From: Cristatella mucedo
Lineage: Eukaryota > Bryozoa > Phylactolaemata > Cristatellidae
Assembly (NCBI GenBank): GCA_009760855.2
Contig: WPIO01000011.1
Coordinates: forward strand, 2,466,501 to 2,530,500
Direction: 5' to 3'
Length of the DNA stretch: 64,000 nucleotides
Shown: positions 50,634 through 63,220 of the stretch, piece by piece
Position numbering within the stretch: the stretch's first letter is position 1
How the letters are laid out: the number at the start of each line of letters is the position of its first letter
Notes under the pieces: generated by a model
What the model was told of the DNA's origin: nothing
Databases searched by the model: none
The model's input: the letters and a program-made list of their open reading frames with translations, nothing else
Position numbers and translations under genes: made by a program

Positions 50634-52241
50634 TACCCTCCCCCTCACCTCACCTTATCTGCCAAGCGAACAGGAGGTGCTCCGTTGGACGCAGCCACTA
50701 CCGGGGGGGGGGCGACTGTGAGGGAACTCCATCTCTCTCGGGTTAAGGCGAGTGCTTGCACGCAAGCATGCTGGCTCAAGCACATATGTCAATGACTTCC
50801 ACGGGGTTCCGTGTTGCTAGATTGCTCAGTGCACACACTCCACTCACTTCCAAAATGTGTAGGATTCAGCTACGCAATCCATCTTCAAGGATTAAAAGTA
50901 ATCTGTCCTGCTTAGTTTGGGACTGGCCTGCTGCAACTAGCCTGGTCTTGAGCGACCGAAACGTCGAATTATATCAAAGCTGAGACATGAAGCGCCAGCA
51001 AAATCTTGCCAGCACGCATCGTGACGGCTAAGCAAATGTTCTCCCTTTGTGTAAAACGGAAATGCACTGACTGCTGCTACCCACGAATAGATAAATACAC
51101 CGATGGGGTTTCACACACGAATTTGTTTTCAGGGGTTCAATTTATGCTCAAAGTTGCCTTTGGAGTAAGTAATCCTATTCACCAGTGTGTCTGTAAATTT
51201 GCACAAAAGAGTGATGCGTATTTCTTATGCACATGAAGCACTTTCACTAAAGACGGGGTAAGCAGAGGTGGAGATTTTCATCTGGGCAGGAACAAGCTGG
51301 GTGTTCTTTGAGGGGGCAGGCGAACAACTTTTTGTAATCCATCCGTGTGCCATACCATCCAATGCCACGTTGGAGTTGCCACAAGCGAGCCTTGCAGTTT
51401 AACTGCAGAGCGATCGAAATCGATGTTTCTGGAATAGATCCATTACGCTAATACGCGTATGGGTATATTTTTGTCACATTCGTGAAGCAAAGGAAAGGTC
51501 TTGCGGTATTTTAACGAATTCTGGTCGCAGCAGTGGCAGGCCTAAAGTTCATTCATTCTCGGTGCCTAGCTCTAGCTAAACTGACTGATGCACTAGAATG
51601 CATGCATCAAGTTTCGCTGTTGACCACACCTTGCTAATGCACTCTTTACTGCCATTGGAATTCACTGCAAAAGTAAAAAAAAAAAGCAACCAGGACAGAA
51701 GTTAATTGGCAATTCTGGCCCATTTGCAACAGCCACGTGTAGCACTCGCTTCGTCAATTAGGTGCTTCGGGCAGGCAGCGCTACCTGCAGTGGCCATCGC
51801 CTGGGCACAGGCAGCTACACCCATGCAGGGTCAGGCTACCAGCTTTGCCTTTGCAGCACACGCAGAGGAGAGATGGGCGAGGCAGAGATGACAGCCGCCG
51901 GATCGCGAATTGGCTTCGGCTCGGCTTGACGCTTGCCACTTCCGACGGCAGCTGCTAAAATTTTCGGGCAACGTACGGCGCGGCAAGCGCCGTGTCAGAA
52001 GCGCCTCAGACGAACAAGGGCTATGCAAGACACAGAATCGAAGGCGAGGTTTTCTCATTCCCATCTTCACGGCCACATCCGTCGAGTGAGTGAGCCCTCT
52101 CGCTAAGCTTCAGGCGAGGCCGACACCGACCTGGGCGCGAAGGTGCTATGCGCCAGCCTCCGACCACCACCAAACTGACCGTACATCCGGACCATCGTGG
52201 CATGGCGGCTCGCTGTGAGGCTCGCCGGTTTGCTTACCGTC
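50634..52241. other. Sequence upstream of exon 1
   Basis: Presumed promoter and 5' UTR region of the giant gene. A poly-G run (50,702-50,711) lies 70 bp above the ATG. I see no TATA or CCAAT box at a normal distance and no repeats, so the transcription start cannot be placed. Confidence 0.4.
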
Positions 52242-52365
52242 GATCCCGCACGTGCACGCGAGTTTTCCAGACGAACTGCAAGGCCATGCGGCCACCGACC
52301 GCTCGTCGGCAAACGCTGAGCCGCCGACGCCCGATTTCGGGTCGCGCCTGCCAGGTGCGACCAAC
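52242..52365 (-). pseudogene. Possible T1-like exon remnant truncated by a LINE
   Basis: The minus-strand frame reads GGSAFADERSVAAW and SSSGKLACTCGIDG, then a donor ATCGACG|GTAAGC in phase 1, the T1 phase. SGKL and ERSVAA resemble turns in exons 7, 9 and 13. The upper end is cut at about 52,366 where LINE B sequence begins. The match is short, so this is tentative. Confidence 0.2.
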
Positions 52366-52650
52366 GCAACGACAACTGCTCTCCTACTGCCGACTATCGC
52401 ACATCCTTTTCAGCGGTCCTGAGCTGCTACTTCAATGCTAGTCACTACCTCAACTGGTCTCCTGACTCTGCTATGCTTCCCACTTTCTCTTTTTTGCGTG
52501 AGACGAAGTCTGTTGGCTACCGAATTCGTACCGAAAGCCGCTTAGGCTGTGAGTGAGTTCGCACATGCAACACTCTCCTGCGTAACACCCACATGGTCTT
52601 TATGACTTTCTGGAGTTACAGACGGAGATACATTACATTACATTACAAAT
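52366..52650 (+). mobile_element. LINE family B 3' fragment
   Basis: It starts within the RT C-terminus (caacgacaactgctctccta), then the UTR through cacatggtctttatgacttt and (ACATT)n. It separates the two possible exon remnants at 52.2 and 52.7 kb. Confidence 0.7.
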
Positions 52651-52664
52651 AATCCGCACACCTC

Positions 52665-52895
52665 AAATGCAAGCTTCGTCTAGCCCAGAGGCGGCGGCGC
52701 AGGCCAGTGGCCAGGAGGTAGACCCTGTGCATCATCCCAGGCGAGCGAACAGCCACTAAACGGAACCCGGTGACTTCAAGCTCGCTCGCCGAGGCCACGG
52801 CGGCGGCTCTTCTCGCTGGACGACTCTCTAGACTCGCCTCGCTCTCGGCTCTTTTTTGGGGGCCGCCGCAGAAAAAAGAGAAAACGCTTGCAAAG
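52665..52895 (-). CDS. Possible T2-like exon of an upstream paralogue or broken copy
   Basis: The minus-strand frame ending near 52,665 contains AVASASELEVTGFRLVAV then RVYLLATG. It matches the second half of exon 14 (AVAACSGGTVTLTEAAV, RVLCRFAG) in strand spacing, and exon 4 over 29 positions in its hydrophobic pattern. A phase 1 acceptor TTGTTCTCAG|GA lies at the upper end and a possible donor TTTGAG|GTGTGC at the lower end, next to a LINE B fragment. No NGTH motif remains. Boundaries and coding status are uncertain. Confidence 0.35.
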
Positions 52896-53210
52896 CGGCG
52901 TCCTGAGAACAACCACCCACCAGGGGCATCGCTCATGCGTCCATCCGTAGGCCCCGGTGGTGCCCTACCGAATCTATCGCAGCTATTTGGGATGGACGAT
53001 TACTACTCGCCCTAAAAAAAAAGCACAGCAGCTTCGGCTGCAGCAGCTGGCTGCTGCGATCATTCGACCCTTGCAGACGCTTCTTGTTGCTGAGCGACGC
53101 TGAGCCTTCGAGCTGGAAGCTGGCGCCGAGGAAGCAACAAGCGAGCAGCGAACGGATCTATCCATTTAGATATCCATATTTAGATATGTGCAAATCTCCT
53201 TTTGAAATGT

Positions 53211-53212
<2 letters not shown>

Positions 53213-53293
<81 letters not shown>
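53213..53293. repeat. (CT)n microsatellite
   Basis: About 40 CT units in the right flank. Confidence 0.96.
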
Positions 53294-53297
<4 letters not shown>

Positions 53298-53924
53298 TGC
53301 ATGAAGGCTGGCCGTTAAGCGTAGCTGATAGTAAGTAGCTAGCAAACCAGTCGAGTTTGCATCAAAGCTTGATTTTGAAAAACTTGAATCGGATCTTTTC
53401 AGAGCCTCATCCGATCTGCAGTTTTACTTGATCATGATTCCATTTAACCGAGAATTACATGCTTGCCACTAAGCACGAGACAAAAGACGATTGGCATTGC
53501 CCACTCGTAATCGATGTAGAGCAGCCATCCAATTGACAGAGAGACGTTCCTCAGTTTTCCTTACCAGCAAGCAAAGTTGAAAGCATAAATGAATGAACTG
53601 CAATTCGGCGATGATGCTTTCAAAGACTAATTCACGTTTTAGCCGGGTTGTGCATGCACTCAGCCCGAGAGTCCCAACTAGCTATTCAAGAAAAATCTCT
53701 AGTAATTCAAACCGAAGCCTAGAAGTTACTTGACCGAAAGTCACAATCAGAAATACCCCTTGAATAGTGCAGCCGCAAATAAACGACCTGGGTGATTTGA
53801 GTAATTTTACCTCCTACACTTACAAGGTGATTTTCAAAGACCAGTGCATCATCTACTCACACCCCACGGCTCACGAGAAAGTGAACGAGCTTACATGAAT
53901 AGTAGATACTAGTACTAATAATAA

Positions 53925-54595
53925 TGGGTCGTTTTCCTATAGCAGCAACAGATTTAAACCTCTACCTTTTGGCTGGGCTGCCAAAGAAAGCTATGATGCC
54001 ACTACAGCGGACTATGAATATGGCTGCAAGGCTGGTCTTCAAGTCCCAGCGGTTTGAGCACGTGTCACCTTTGCTGGAAGAGCTAGGATGGTTGCCGGTT
54101 GAGCAAAGGATACAGAGCAAAGTTCTTACGCTGACCCACAAGGCCCGCCACGGCTTGGCTCCTTCGTACCACGCTGAACTGCTGCATCAGTTTCAGCTTG
54201 TTCGCGCCCTCAGGTCCTGTGTGGACAATAAATTAGCTGTCCCATTCCTCCGCTTAAAGACAGTTGGCGACAGAAGCTTTAGCTCTGCAGGTCCTGGACT
54301 GTGGAACTCGCTTCCACAATTCTTACGCAACGACAACTACTCTCCAACTGCCGACTATCGCACATCTTTTTAAGCGGTCCTGAACTGCTACTTCTATGCT
54401 ACTCACTACCTCAACTGCTATCCTGACTCTGCTATGCTTCCCACTTTCTCTTTGTTGCGAGAGACGAAGTCTGTTGGCTACCGAATGCGTACCGAAAGCC
54501 GCTTAGGCTGTGAGTGTGCTAAAAGAAACTCTCCTGCATAACACCCACATGGTCAATATGACTTTGTGGAGTTACTGATGGAGATACTTTAAAAC
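53925..54595 (+). mobile_element. LINE family B 3' half, longest copy
   Basis: The open frame from 53,924 to 54,373 encodes MNMAARLVFKSQRFEHV, ELGWLPVEQRIQSKVLTLTH, NKLAVPFLRLKTVGDRSFSS and GPGLWNSLPQFLRND, the C-terminal region of an L2/CR1-like reverse transcriptase. 5' truncated, no RT active site. Confidence 0.75.
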
Positions 54596-54774
54596 TCGTT
54601 GTAAGAGCTTCAATAATTAAGGTTAAATGACATGCACGATATCAAGCTTAGATGGGAATGTAAGAGCAAACTTGTATAATGCTAAGGCGGCCTAAAGCAT
54701 GAAAGAAGATACTCTCGGCCACCGGTTTATTTCATTATACATGCGGCTAGTACTGTACACTAAATTATGCGCAT

Positions 54775-56810
54775 GTATAATGATAATAATAATAGACTTG
54801 AAATGCGCCCTCAGAGAACACAATATCTGTCTAGGTGCTATACATTTGTTGCCAAGGAAGCGCGGTCGGATAGTGAGTGGTATCATGCTCAATAAACAAC
54901 ATGAACAACATGATTAGGGGTGACATGCACAGGGTCAGCATGCAAGTGTGGTTAGTGGCAGCATGTACAGTGTCAGCAGGCATAAGCACATAAAGGAAAA
55001 ATCACAGGTACCCACTAAATGCTGTCATAAATAGATTTTTTAATTATTTTTTAAATGTTGTCAAGTCAGGAGATGCCTCGACGTAAGTCGGGAGTGAGTT
55101 CCAGGCTTTGGGAGCATACGAAGTCAAGGCATGGTCTCCAGATTTGAGGTTTGTACGAGGTTTAGTTAAACAGTTAGATTCCGAAAAGCGGTTGGCACAA
55201 TGCTTAGCCTGGTGGGGCAGTAGATATCATAGGTAGGCGGGAGCCAAAGAATGAAGAGACCTGAAAGTGAGTGACGAAACCTAGAAGTCGATGCATTACT
55301 TGGCTGGTAGCCAGTGCAGGTCGGCGTGAAGTGGTGTGATGTGGCAACTGCAATGCTCACGACAGACAAGCCTAGCTTCAGAATTTTGCGCCAGCTGTAA
55401 GCGCCGAGTGGGCAGGCCGGTAGGCCAGCAAGCAGTGAGTTACAGAAGTCAAGGCGGGATGTCACAAATGCATGGACCAACTTAGACGTGGTATCCTAAT
55501 CTAAACAAGCCTAAATGTAAGCAATGTTATGTAGCTGAAAGTAGGCAGACTTGATTGTGGAGCTGATGTGGTCATCTAACGAGAGGTCGCTTTGGAATAT
55601 GACACCTAGATTTCGAGCTGATTCAACTGGAGATATGCTGGCAGAGCTAATTTTGAGAGTCAGCCTGTCCAATCTCTGAATCATACTGGGTTTCCCCATA
55701 ACTAGTAAGTTAGTTTTATCATCGTTAAGTTTTAGAAAATTCGCTGCCATCCATGTGCGGATGTCATCAATGCATGCAGCTAGTGAGTTTAGAGAATTTG
55801 AGGTGCTCGAAGGCTGGGAGGGATCAAAGCAAAGGTACAACTGATAGTCATCTGCATAGAAGTGAAAGCCTAGATTGTGCTTGACAATCCCATCAGCAAG
55901 AGGGAGAGTAAAAACTGTAAAAAGAACCGGACCAAGCACGGAAGCCTGAGGTACCCCATATTTCAGAGGTACCTCAGACGATCTTGGTCCATTCACATCA
56001 GTACTCAATAGCCTCCCACTGAGATAGGACCTGAACCATTGCAGAGCAGTGCCAGTGATGCCTAGGCGAGATGAGAGGCACTCAAGAAGAACTTGGTGAC
56101 CGAGTATCAAAAGCTGCCGAAAGATCAAGCAAAACAATCACAGACATTTTACCGATGTTTGCATTCCTAAGTAGGTCATTGTACACCCGAAGCAATGCTG
56201 ACTCTTTGGAGTGATTAGCTCTAAAGCCAGACTGGAACTTACTAGCAAGGTGTGAGATTTCAATATGTTCAGCTGGTCTGCCACGACTCGTTCCAGTGTT
56301 TTCGATAGGAATAGTAGAAGGGAGACTAGGCGGTAGTTGCTTAAGTTCTCTTGGTCTAGTGTCGCTTTCTTGAGAAGTGGCCTGACTACAGCTTTTTGAA
56401 AGGTGTTGGGACATGACCTGAGGCTAATGACATATTAATTATGTTAGTTATGCATGGCAGCAGCAGATCGATACAACGTAGAAGCAGGACAGTGGGAATA
56501 GGGTCCAGACGACTTGTTGTCTTCTTTGATTGAGATTCGAACTTTAGGGCGAGGTCACTGGTGACCTCCTTGAATGTAGAAATTGAGGTGGTACATGGAA
56601 TCGAGGATCGGAATTCTAGGCGAATGCTTCCATCTCAGGGATGGACTCCCTGATCTTGTCTATCTTCTGGACAAAGAAGCTAGAGAAGCGATCGGCTAGA
56701 TCATCACAGTGATCATCATGTAAGGAGCTAATCTGGGAGCGGTTGAGGAGATTATTGATCGTCGACATCAGAATCAGCATGTACGCACGCAAAGTGCACA
56801 GGAACAAAAA
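54775..56810 (-). mobile_element. LINE family A, longest copy with reverse transcriptase core
   Basis: The minus strand encodes, in order, FQSGFRANHSKESALLRVYN and VIVLLDLSAAFDT (motif A), a frameshift near 56,105, then HQVLLECLSSRLGI, QASVLGPVLFTVFTLPLA, the catalytic FHFYADDYQLYLCF (motif C), NFLKLNDDKTNLLVMGKPS and RNLGVIFQSDLSLDDHI. These are blocks of L2/CR1-type RT. The C-terminal part is stop-ridden, and the 3' tail with (TAA)n is at 54,779-54,840. A dead copy. Confidence 0.82.
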
Positions 56811-56869
56811 TATTTCAGGTTCACGGGTGAGCCGGTGGGGTGAGCGAAGGCTTACCGAAACCGATGCTT

Positions 56870-57750
56870 CTTCATCTGAGACTTAAACGATGCAAAGTCA
56901 TTGCAGGTAGTGACCGAAGCCAGAAGCCAGTTCCAGGCTTTTCATGTATATGAATTGAAGTCCCTATCACAGACTGACTTCAATTTATTGCAGGGGGAGG
57001 GGTGCGGTCGTCAAGGCAACTACAAGCCGAAGAGCAGGTGGTTTGTAGGAGCCGGAAGAGCAAGACTTTCGGATAGGTAAGTTGGCAAAAGTGCGTGAAG
57101 CGATCTGTAAGCAAGAAAAAGGATATTGAAGTCAATTGTTGGCTTAATATGGAGCCAGTCAAGCTCAGAAATATGTAATATGGTGTGGAAAATATGCCGT
57201 TGACAAGTTCTGCACCAGTTTCAGACGATTGAGGCGATGGCCTGGAGTCCTGAATTAAGGGAATGGCAGTAATCCGTGTGAAATTTCACAAGCAAATAAA
57301 CTAGCTTGGGTATCGTACTCCGGTCAAAGCAATCCCTAATTTTAGAAAATCGCCTTGTCTGAAAGTAGGCTGACTTGATAGTGGAGGCAGTGAGTTTATC
57401 TGATGACAAGTCGTTGTGAAATAGCCCTTACGGACTACTATAGCTTAAGTAACAGAGCAATCCAAGATGAAGAAAATCTTGAGAGTGAGGTCTTGAAACT
57501 TGAGGATGACGCACGATGTCTTATCGTCATTAGGCTTCTGCAAAAAGTGGCCCTCCAACAGCAAATGTCGGCTATGCCGGCATCAAGGAAATTAGTTGTC
57601 AGTTACTGTGTAAGGCATACTCAAAAGTTAACTGTCATCAGCATAGAAATCAAATAAAAGATTGAGTTTAAAGATGAAATCGGGCAAAGTGAGAGTATTG
57701 ATAGTATATAAGTGGCCATAAGACCAAACCCTGAGATGTCCCACACTTTG
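56870..57750 (-). mobile_element. LINE family A, second degraded copy
   Basis: Pieces such as STIKSAYFQTRRFSKIRDCF and LVKFHTDYCHSLNSGLQAI match the region after the RT core. Many stops and indels. Confidence 0.6.
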
Positions 57751-57769
57751 AGTTTTATCATGATGATAA

Positions 57770-57935
57770 TAAAATTAACATATTTGTATAGTGCCATCGG
57801 AGAACTTCTTTTTCAAGGCACTTAACATTTGCTGCAAAGGAAGCATGATCGAATGGTTGGTGGTAGCATGCTCAAAAAACAGCAAATGTACCATGGTTTG
57901 GGGTGACATGCTTAGGGTCAGCATGCTAGATGCAC
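57770..57935 (-). mobile_element. LINE family A 3' UTR
   Basis: tagtgccatcggagaacttc, ggaagcatgatcgaatggtt and ggggtgacatgcttagggtc, in minus orientation. Confidence 0.55.
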
Positions 57936-58611
57936 TAAGCTTGAGATAATGAGACAATGCAAGTTTCCAGCTTCGATTCCAGTTGGAAGTTTTGAGGCGC
58001 CTCTCGAGTTGTAATGGCACACATACATAGCATACAATTGTGCTTTCGAAGCTGACAGGCAAAAGACAGCCGACAGAAAGACAGGTCGAGCAGACACCTA
58101 GATGAAACAGTCGATCAGACACCTGGATGAAACAGACATCGCTTGTTGCATGGATTAGTGGCCCTCGGTAAAGCCTCTCTCGCCTTTCAGTTCGACTAGC
58201 TTAAAGGTGCCCTCGTGAGCGTAAACGGCTAAATTTGTGCTCTCCTAGGTTCATCCTCAGGTTTGGCACGAATCCGAAATTCTATTTTTGCACCGATTTT
58301 GGTGCCTAACTAATTTATTGGGCACGAATCAGTCCACTTGCTTTTCTCGTACGTTAAGCAAACAGAGCCGCATCCTGAAACGTACCTATGCAAAACGACG
58401 TAGCAGGAAGAGCACGGCTCAGTGCACGAGACTAGCTACAGGACATACTAAACCTCGGCGACGAGGGTCTCCTCGTTCGCTTCAGCATGCAGACCTAAGC
58501 TTGATTGCTTTTAGATGCTTGATAGCCTGTATGTCACCAATCTCTCGGTGCTGATTCTCTAAAAACTAGCTGCAAAGCACCTGGACTGAGATTAGGTTGG
58601 TCAGAAATTTG

Positions 58612-58770
58612 AAGTTTAGCTGAGTCAACAGCTTTACTAACTTAGTGGCAGAAGAGCCTTAACGGCCATCACCACAGCTTGCAGTAGCCAATGAAAGATC
58701 GATGACTTAAGCATTCGAGCCAACGACCAGGGTCACCAAGGGCGAGAGCACCTGACCCTGAGCGCTGCTT
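58612..58770 (-). mobile_element. tRNA-derived SINE, class 1, diverged
   Basis: Body agaagagccttaacggccat and box B remnant cattcgagcc in minus orientation. Confidence 0.55.
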
Positions 58771-58929
58771 CTCTGTAAGTGCTCGTACGCTGCAATATTA
58801 AAGATTCGTTATCACTATTATTCTTATTCTCATTATCATTATTATTATCATTGCAGAATCCTGACATGCCGCACCATCGGCCAGCCTTACGCAGGGTCTC
58901 GTTCGCTCGAGCCGCTTGCCTGTTGCTTA

Positions 58930-59700
58930 GCTGACAGGCACTGCTTGTTTAGATAAGGATACCACATCTAAGTTGGTCCATACATTTGTGACATCCCGTC
59001 TTGACTTCTGTAACTCACTGCTTGCTGGCCTACCGGCACGGGCAATCAGGCGATTACAGCTGGTGCAAAACTCCGCAGCTAGGCTTGTCTGTCGTGAGCG
59101 GTGCAGTTGCCACATCACACCACTTCTTGCCGACCTGCACTGGCTCCCAGTCAAGCGACGGATCGACTTCAAAGTTTTGTCGCTCACTTTTAGGTCACTT
59201 TATTCTTTGACTCCAGCTTATCTCGGAGATATACTCCCCCACCAGGCCAAGCATTGCCAAGCATTGCACCACCCGCTTTTCGGAATCCAGCAGATCACCA
59301 ATACTTCGTACAAACCTCAAATCCTTTGGAGACCGTGCATTTAGTTCGTATGCTCCCAAAGCCTGAAACTCACTCTCGACTTGCGTCAGAACATCCCCTG
59401 GCTTGACCACATTTAAAAAGAACTTAAAAACACACCTATTTAGGATAGCATTTAGTGGGTCCCTGTGATTCGTCCTTGATGTGCTTATGCGTGCTGACGC
59501 TGTGCATGCTGCCACTAACCACACTTGCATGCTGACCTTGTGCATGTCGCCCCTAACCCTGTTGTTCATGTTGTTTATCACGCATGACACTACTCACGAT
59601 TCAATCGCGGTTCCCTTTGCAGCAAATGTAAAGCGCCTAGAAAGAGATCGTGTTCCCTGAGGGCGCTTTATCAAGTGCATTATTATTATTATTATTACTG
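58930..59700 (+). mobile_element. LINE family A 3' half
   Basis: It encodes VTSRLDFCNSLLAGLPARAI, LADLHWLPVKRRIDFKVLSL and a frameshifted C-terminus, then the full 3' UTR, tail agcgcctagaaagagatcgt and (ATT)n at 59,679-59,697. Confidence 0.75.
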
Positions 59701-60930
59701 CCAGCTTTTTCGGTCGGGACTAGGTCCACGCGGGCCAACTGCTGCTGCACGCCGGACGCTCTGCACCTCGGGCATGGGCGGCCAGCTCGCCGGCGCTCCC
59801 GGCCACCGACACGCGAAGAACGACGGTGAGACGCATGCGGCCTGGCAGCAAACGACGGGCACCTGGGCATGCTGGGATGCACGCAAGAGGACCAAAATCG
59901 AAGGAAGAAGCTCGAGCAGCATCGAGCAGACGAATCTCTTCGATGCAGTCGCAGAATACGCGCTGCACCGAAGCAGTCGGCAGCCAGAGAACGCCAGCCG
60001 CTGCCGGTTGTTCAATTACGGCCGAGCGCGACTGCTGCCGTCGAGCTGGCTGTCGGCTGACCTGGCGCCAAGGAAATAGAGCCTCTCGGGCATGCACCGC
60101 CGCTTACCGTCACCGGTCGGCATTGCCGCTTCCGGACGAGCTTTGCTGGTCGGCGGTGGCGTTTTTGTTGGCCCGTCGGCACGTCGTAGTGGCCTAGCGA
60201 GCACCGAAAAGGAGTCTGACGTGTCTGACGCTCGTCGTCTGCAGCACCAACCGGCTCGCTGCAGACGGCTCGCTGGCCGACGGCTCGCTGGCTGACAGAG
60301 TGCACTATGCGAAGCTTTGGCGAAGCCGCAGGCTCGCTCGGCGAAACACAGACTCACTCGGCGCTGCGGCAAGTGCATGCGCGTTGGTTTTTCCGGAACC
60401 GGGGCGATTTGGTGGCCTCAGCGACCCGTCGACACCGTGCTCAAACCGAATGCCGAGTCTGACCCTACGTACCGTGGCAAGGTCTTGTCAAGACAGAAGC
60501 CACAACCATTGGGGGGTAGACGCACTGCTCGAGTGCTGCGACTCTCAAGGCTTAATATCGAACACTGCTCAGAAGCCTCGGCAGCGAGTAAACACGTAGA
60601 TTGCAGGCACCAACAGGATGCTTCGGCTGCGCATGTGCCCTCTAAATAACCTGACGACGGATTGCTGGCGAAGCTGCAGCTATGCGAGCATCTCGTCCCA
60701 TCTGCTCCCCTCATCGCCAACGACGGCCACGAACCGCGGCCGCTTGGTGACCCAGCCAGGAAAGCTGATTCAACAGAAGGCTGGGCGAGAGAAAAGTAGC
60801 TGCTGCGGGCGGCAACAAAGATTGGCGCACAGCACCTTGCTCAACCTACCGTCGAAAGATCTCTCCTCTCTTGCTGCTCGATATTTGCATCGAGAAAAAA
60901 CGACAAAAACGCCTTGACCTCACACCGAGA
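59701..60930. other. Unexplained GC-rich block
   Basis: GC-rich, repeat-free sequence directly after a LINE A tail, open in several frames on both strands. On the minus strand a good donor consensus GACG|GTAAGC occurs at 60,107, but no frame leading to it looks like the repeat protein or a family I know. It could hold a 5' exon or CpG-rich promoter of another gene. Confidence 0.3.
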
Positions 60931-61389
60931 CTGACAAAGCGCTCGACGATTGCCAATAGGCGCGACGCAGAGCCTTGAATCAGACGGTGGGGGATTTTCT
61001 ATCTGCTGCTCCTAACATTGAACTTTGCTAAAAGTGCTTGTACGCTTTAATGGTGGCTGGCGTGGCAAGGACAGATTGGCGAGTGAGGAGAGAATGCATA
61101 GGTGCATGTCAGCTACGGCAGAACAAGGCAGCGTGCACGTACAGGCAGATATTGTGTGGAGAGTTAGTGGAGAACGTCAAAAGCTGAGGTTGCTACATCA
61201 GCTTGCCGGAACTGCAGGCTGACTGCATGAATGAGCATGCTGGTTAATCCCTCGTTAAAAACCTAATGGCACGCGAGCATGGTATTCCTCTTCACAAGCT
61301 GCAAAGCAGCTAAGACTACTTCCCAGGCTGTGCCAGCCAACAGCGGCGCTCCAAAGCGACGACCGTCGTGGCATACCTCCCTCCATTCA

Positions 61390-61485
61390 TCCCTTCCTTT
61401 GCAGCAAATGCAAAGCGCCTATAAAGAGATTGAGTCCTCTGAGGGCGCTTTATCAAGTGCACTACTATTATTGTTTTCAGCAACA
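61390..61485 (+). mobile_element. LINE family A 3' tail
   Basis: tttgcagcaaatgcaaagcg, cctctgagggcgctttatca and a short ATT end. Confidence 0.6.
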
Positions 61486-63220
61486 GATCGTGCCGTAAGT
61501 ATTCTTGTCGGCCAGCCACCTGCCAAAGCCGGCAAACACCGCAGGAGACATGACAACTCGCCGCTCAAAGTTACCACAGGGAAGCTGCAGTAGCAGTAGT
61601 CAGCTACACTGGTTCTGTTCACAGTGAGCAGCAGCAGCAACCGCCATGTGCCAAAGGTTTAAGCTTCTTCAAGTTCATGCCTAGTAAGACTGCTAGGCAC
61701 TTTTTTGACAGAAGTGCAGAAGCCATGGCTGCAAGTTGCCATTGACCGCTACTCGCGGCGGTAGTCTTATGATCACGTGGCTCGGTTTAATCATATTCTT
61801 CTGCTGAAAGTCGCATCACACCCAAACCTAATCGTTAAAAGTTCCTACTCCACAAGAACCTTAGAATATGTCTGATGCAGGAGACTCTGCATGGCTATGT
61901 TGTTGTCATATGGTTTATCCGAGGCCAGACTTGCAAGTTCTTGGCTCAGAACAATCCTTGCAGCCACGTTGGTCAAAATCTGGAAAAGTGCCATAACGGC
62001 AATAATTATCGCTGCCAAGTTGCACAACATGAATTAATCCCACAAAGCAATGTTTTCCCTTAGCAAAACGAATGTCTAGCTACTTAAGAGATCAACTGGG
62101 GGCATAAAATATGAAAAATCGATCAGCAACCTAGTTTGATATCGATAGCTGTTACGTGCTTATCGTACTGTTGATGAATGTTTACCATTTTTGGCAAGCT
62201 ATCTCCAAACGCTAACAATCTTTGAAGCAGCTACACGTCTTAGCACATAATGTATGTAAAGAGGCTCGAGCTGGCAATTGGCTTATGGTTGGCCAAGCCC
62301 CCTGGAATCGACCTGATATATAAGCATCCTGTTGTCGTGCCGGGTCGTATATGATTTATCTGCACAGCCTGCATCCCTTGGTGTGGCTCCAAAACTGGAA
62401 CTGCTTGCAAGTTAAAACATCAATCAGTCATCAAACCAAACAAGAAGCTAAAATATGCCTAAAGGAAAGTATGACCTGATCTACATTGTGTAACTTATCA
62501 CTTATTCGGCACTATTTTCCTATGGAATACGATTAGTACGCGTACAATGGCGATATCAAAAGAAGCTAGGCTTGCCGCCCTCTCAATTTTACAATGCTGA
62601 GCCTATCGTTCGGGCGGATGGCAGAAGGCGCAGGTCGATATTCGGCATTGATGCAATCTAGGAACCATCCAATGGAAGAGAAATGCGGGATTGTTTTAAA
62701 GCACGTGGTACTATTCTAAAGTTTTCAAATGTCTGCATGCAATGTCGTTAATAGTTCGAAATGCAAAGATAGTGTCCCCTTTTTGCAGCTCTGACTGAAT
62801 GGGGGGCACTCGGCGGTCGCGTAAATGCGATCGGTTCTGGCTCAACACTATGCTACTACGGTTTTAAAGCACGTCAATAGAGTCAGTGAGAAGGAGTTGG
62901 TAGCCCGGCTCAGTAAGTACTATTGATTTGAACTGGATAATGAAACCAGATCGGGACGGGCTAAAGAGACCTAACGGATCCCAGTCGGAATAGGCGGCCG
63001 ATTTCGGACAGGCAGATCATGCAATGCTCTAACCTTTCGCTCTGCGATGGATGATTAAAATACTTGTGAAAAGGCTCTCATCTCTATTAAAAGGTAGCCT
63101 CGCCAGCTATCACATCAACTCACCCGCGTAATTTTAAAACCTACTTCGGATTTCCTTCAAATGAATGTTTCTCTTATTGGTCAGCCTTCGCTCCGCCCCT
63201 ACGACCATCTTCGGTTATTC
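61486..63220. other. Right flank, nothing recognised
   Basis: Moderately AT-rich sequence with no long frame, no repeat family and no RNA gene that I can identify. Confidence 0.5.

Noticed and set aside
53924-54373. 149-codon frame as a host gene
   Set aside because: It is the C-terminal end of a 5'-truncated LINE B copy, with partial copies at 26.0 and 52.4 kb.
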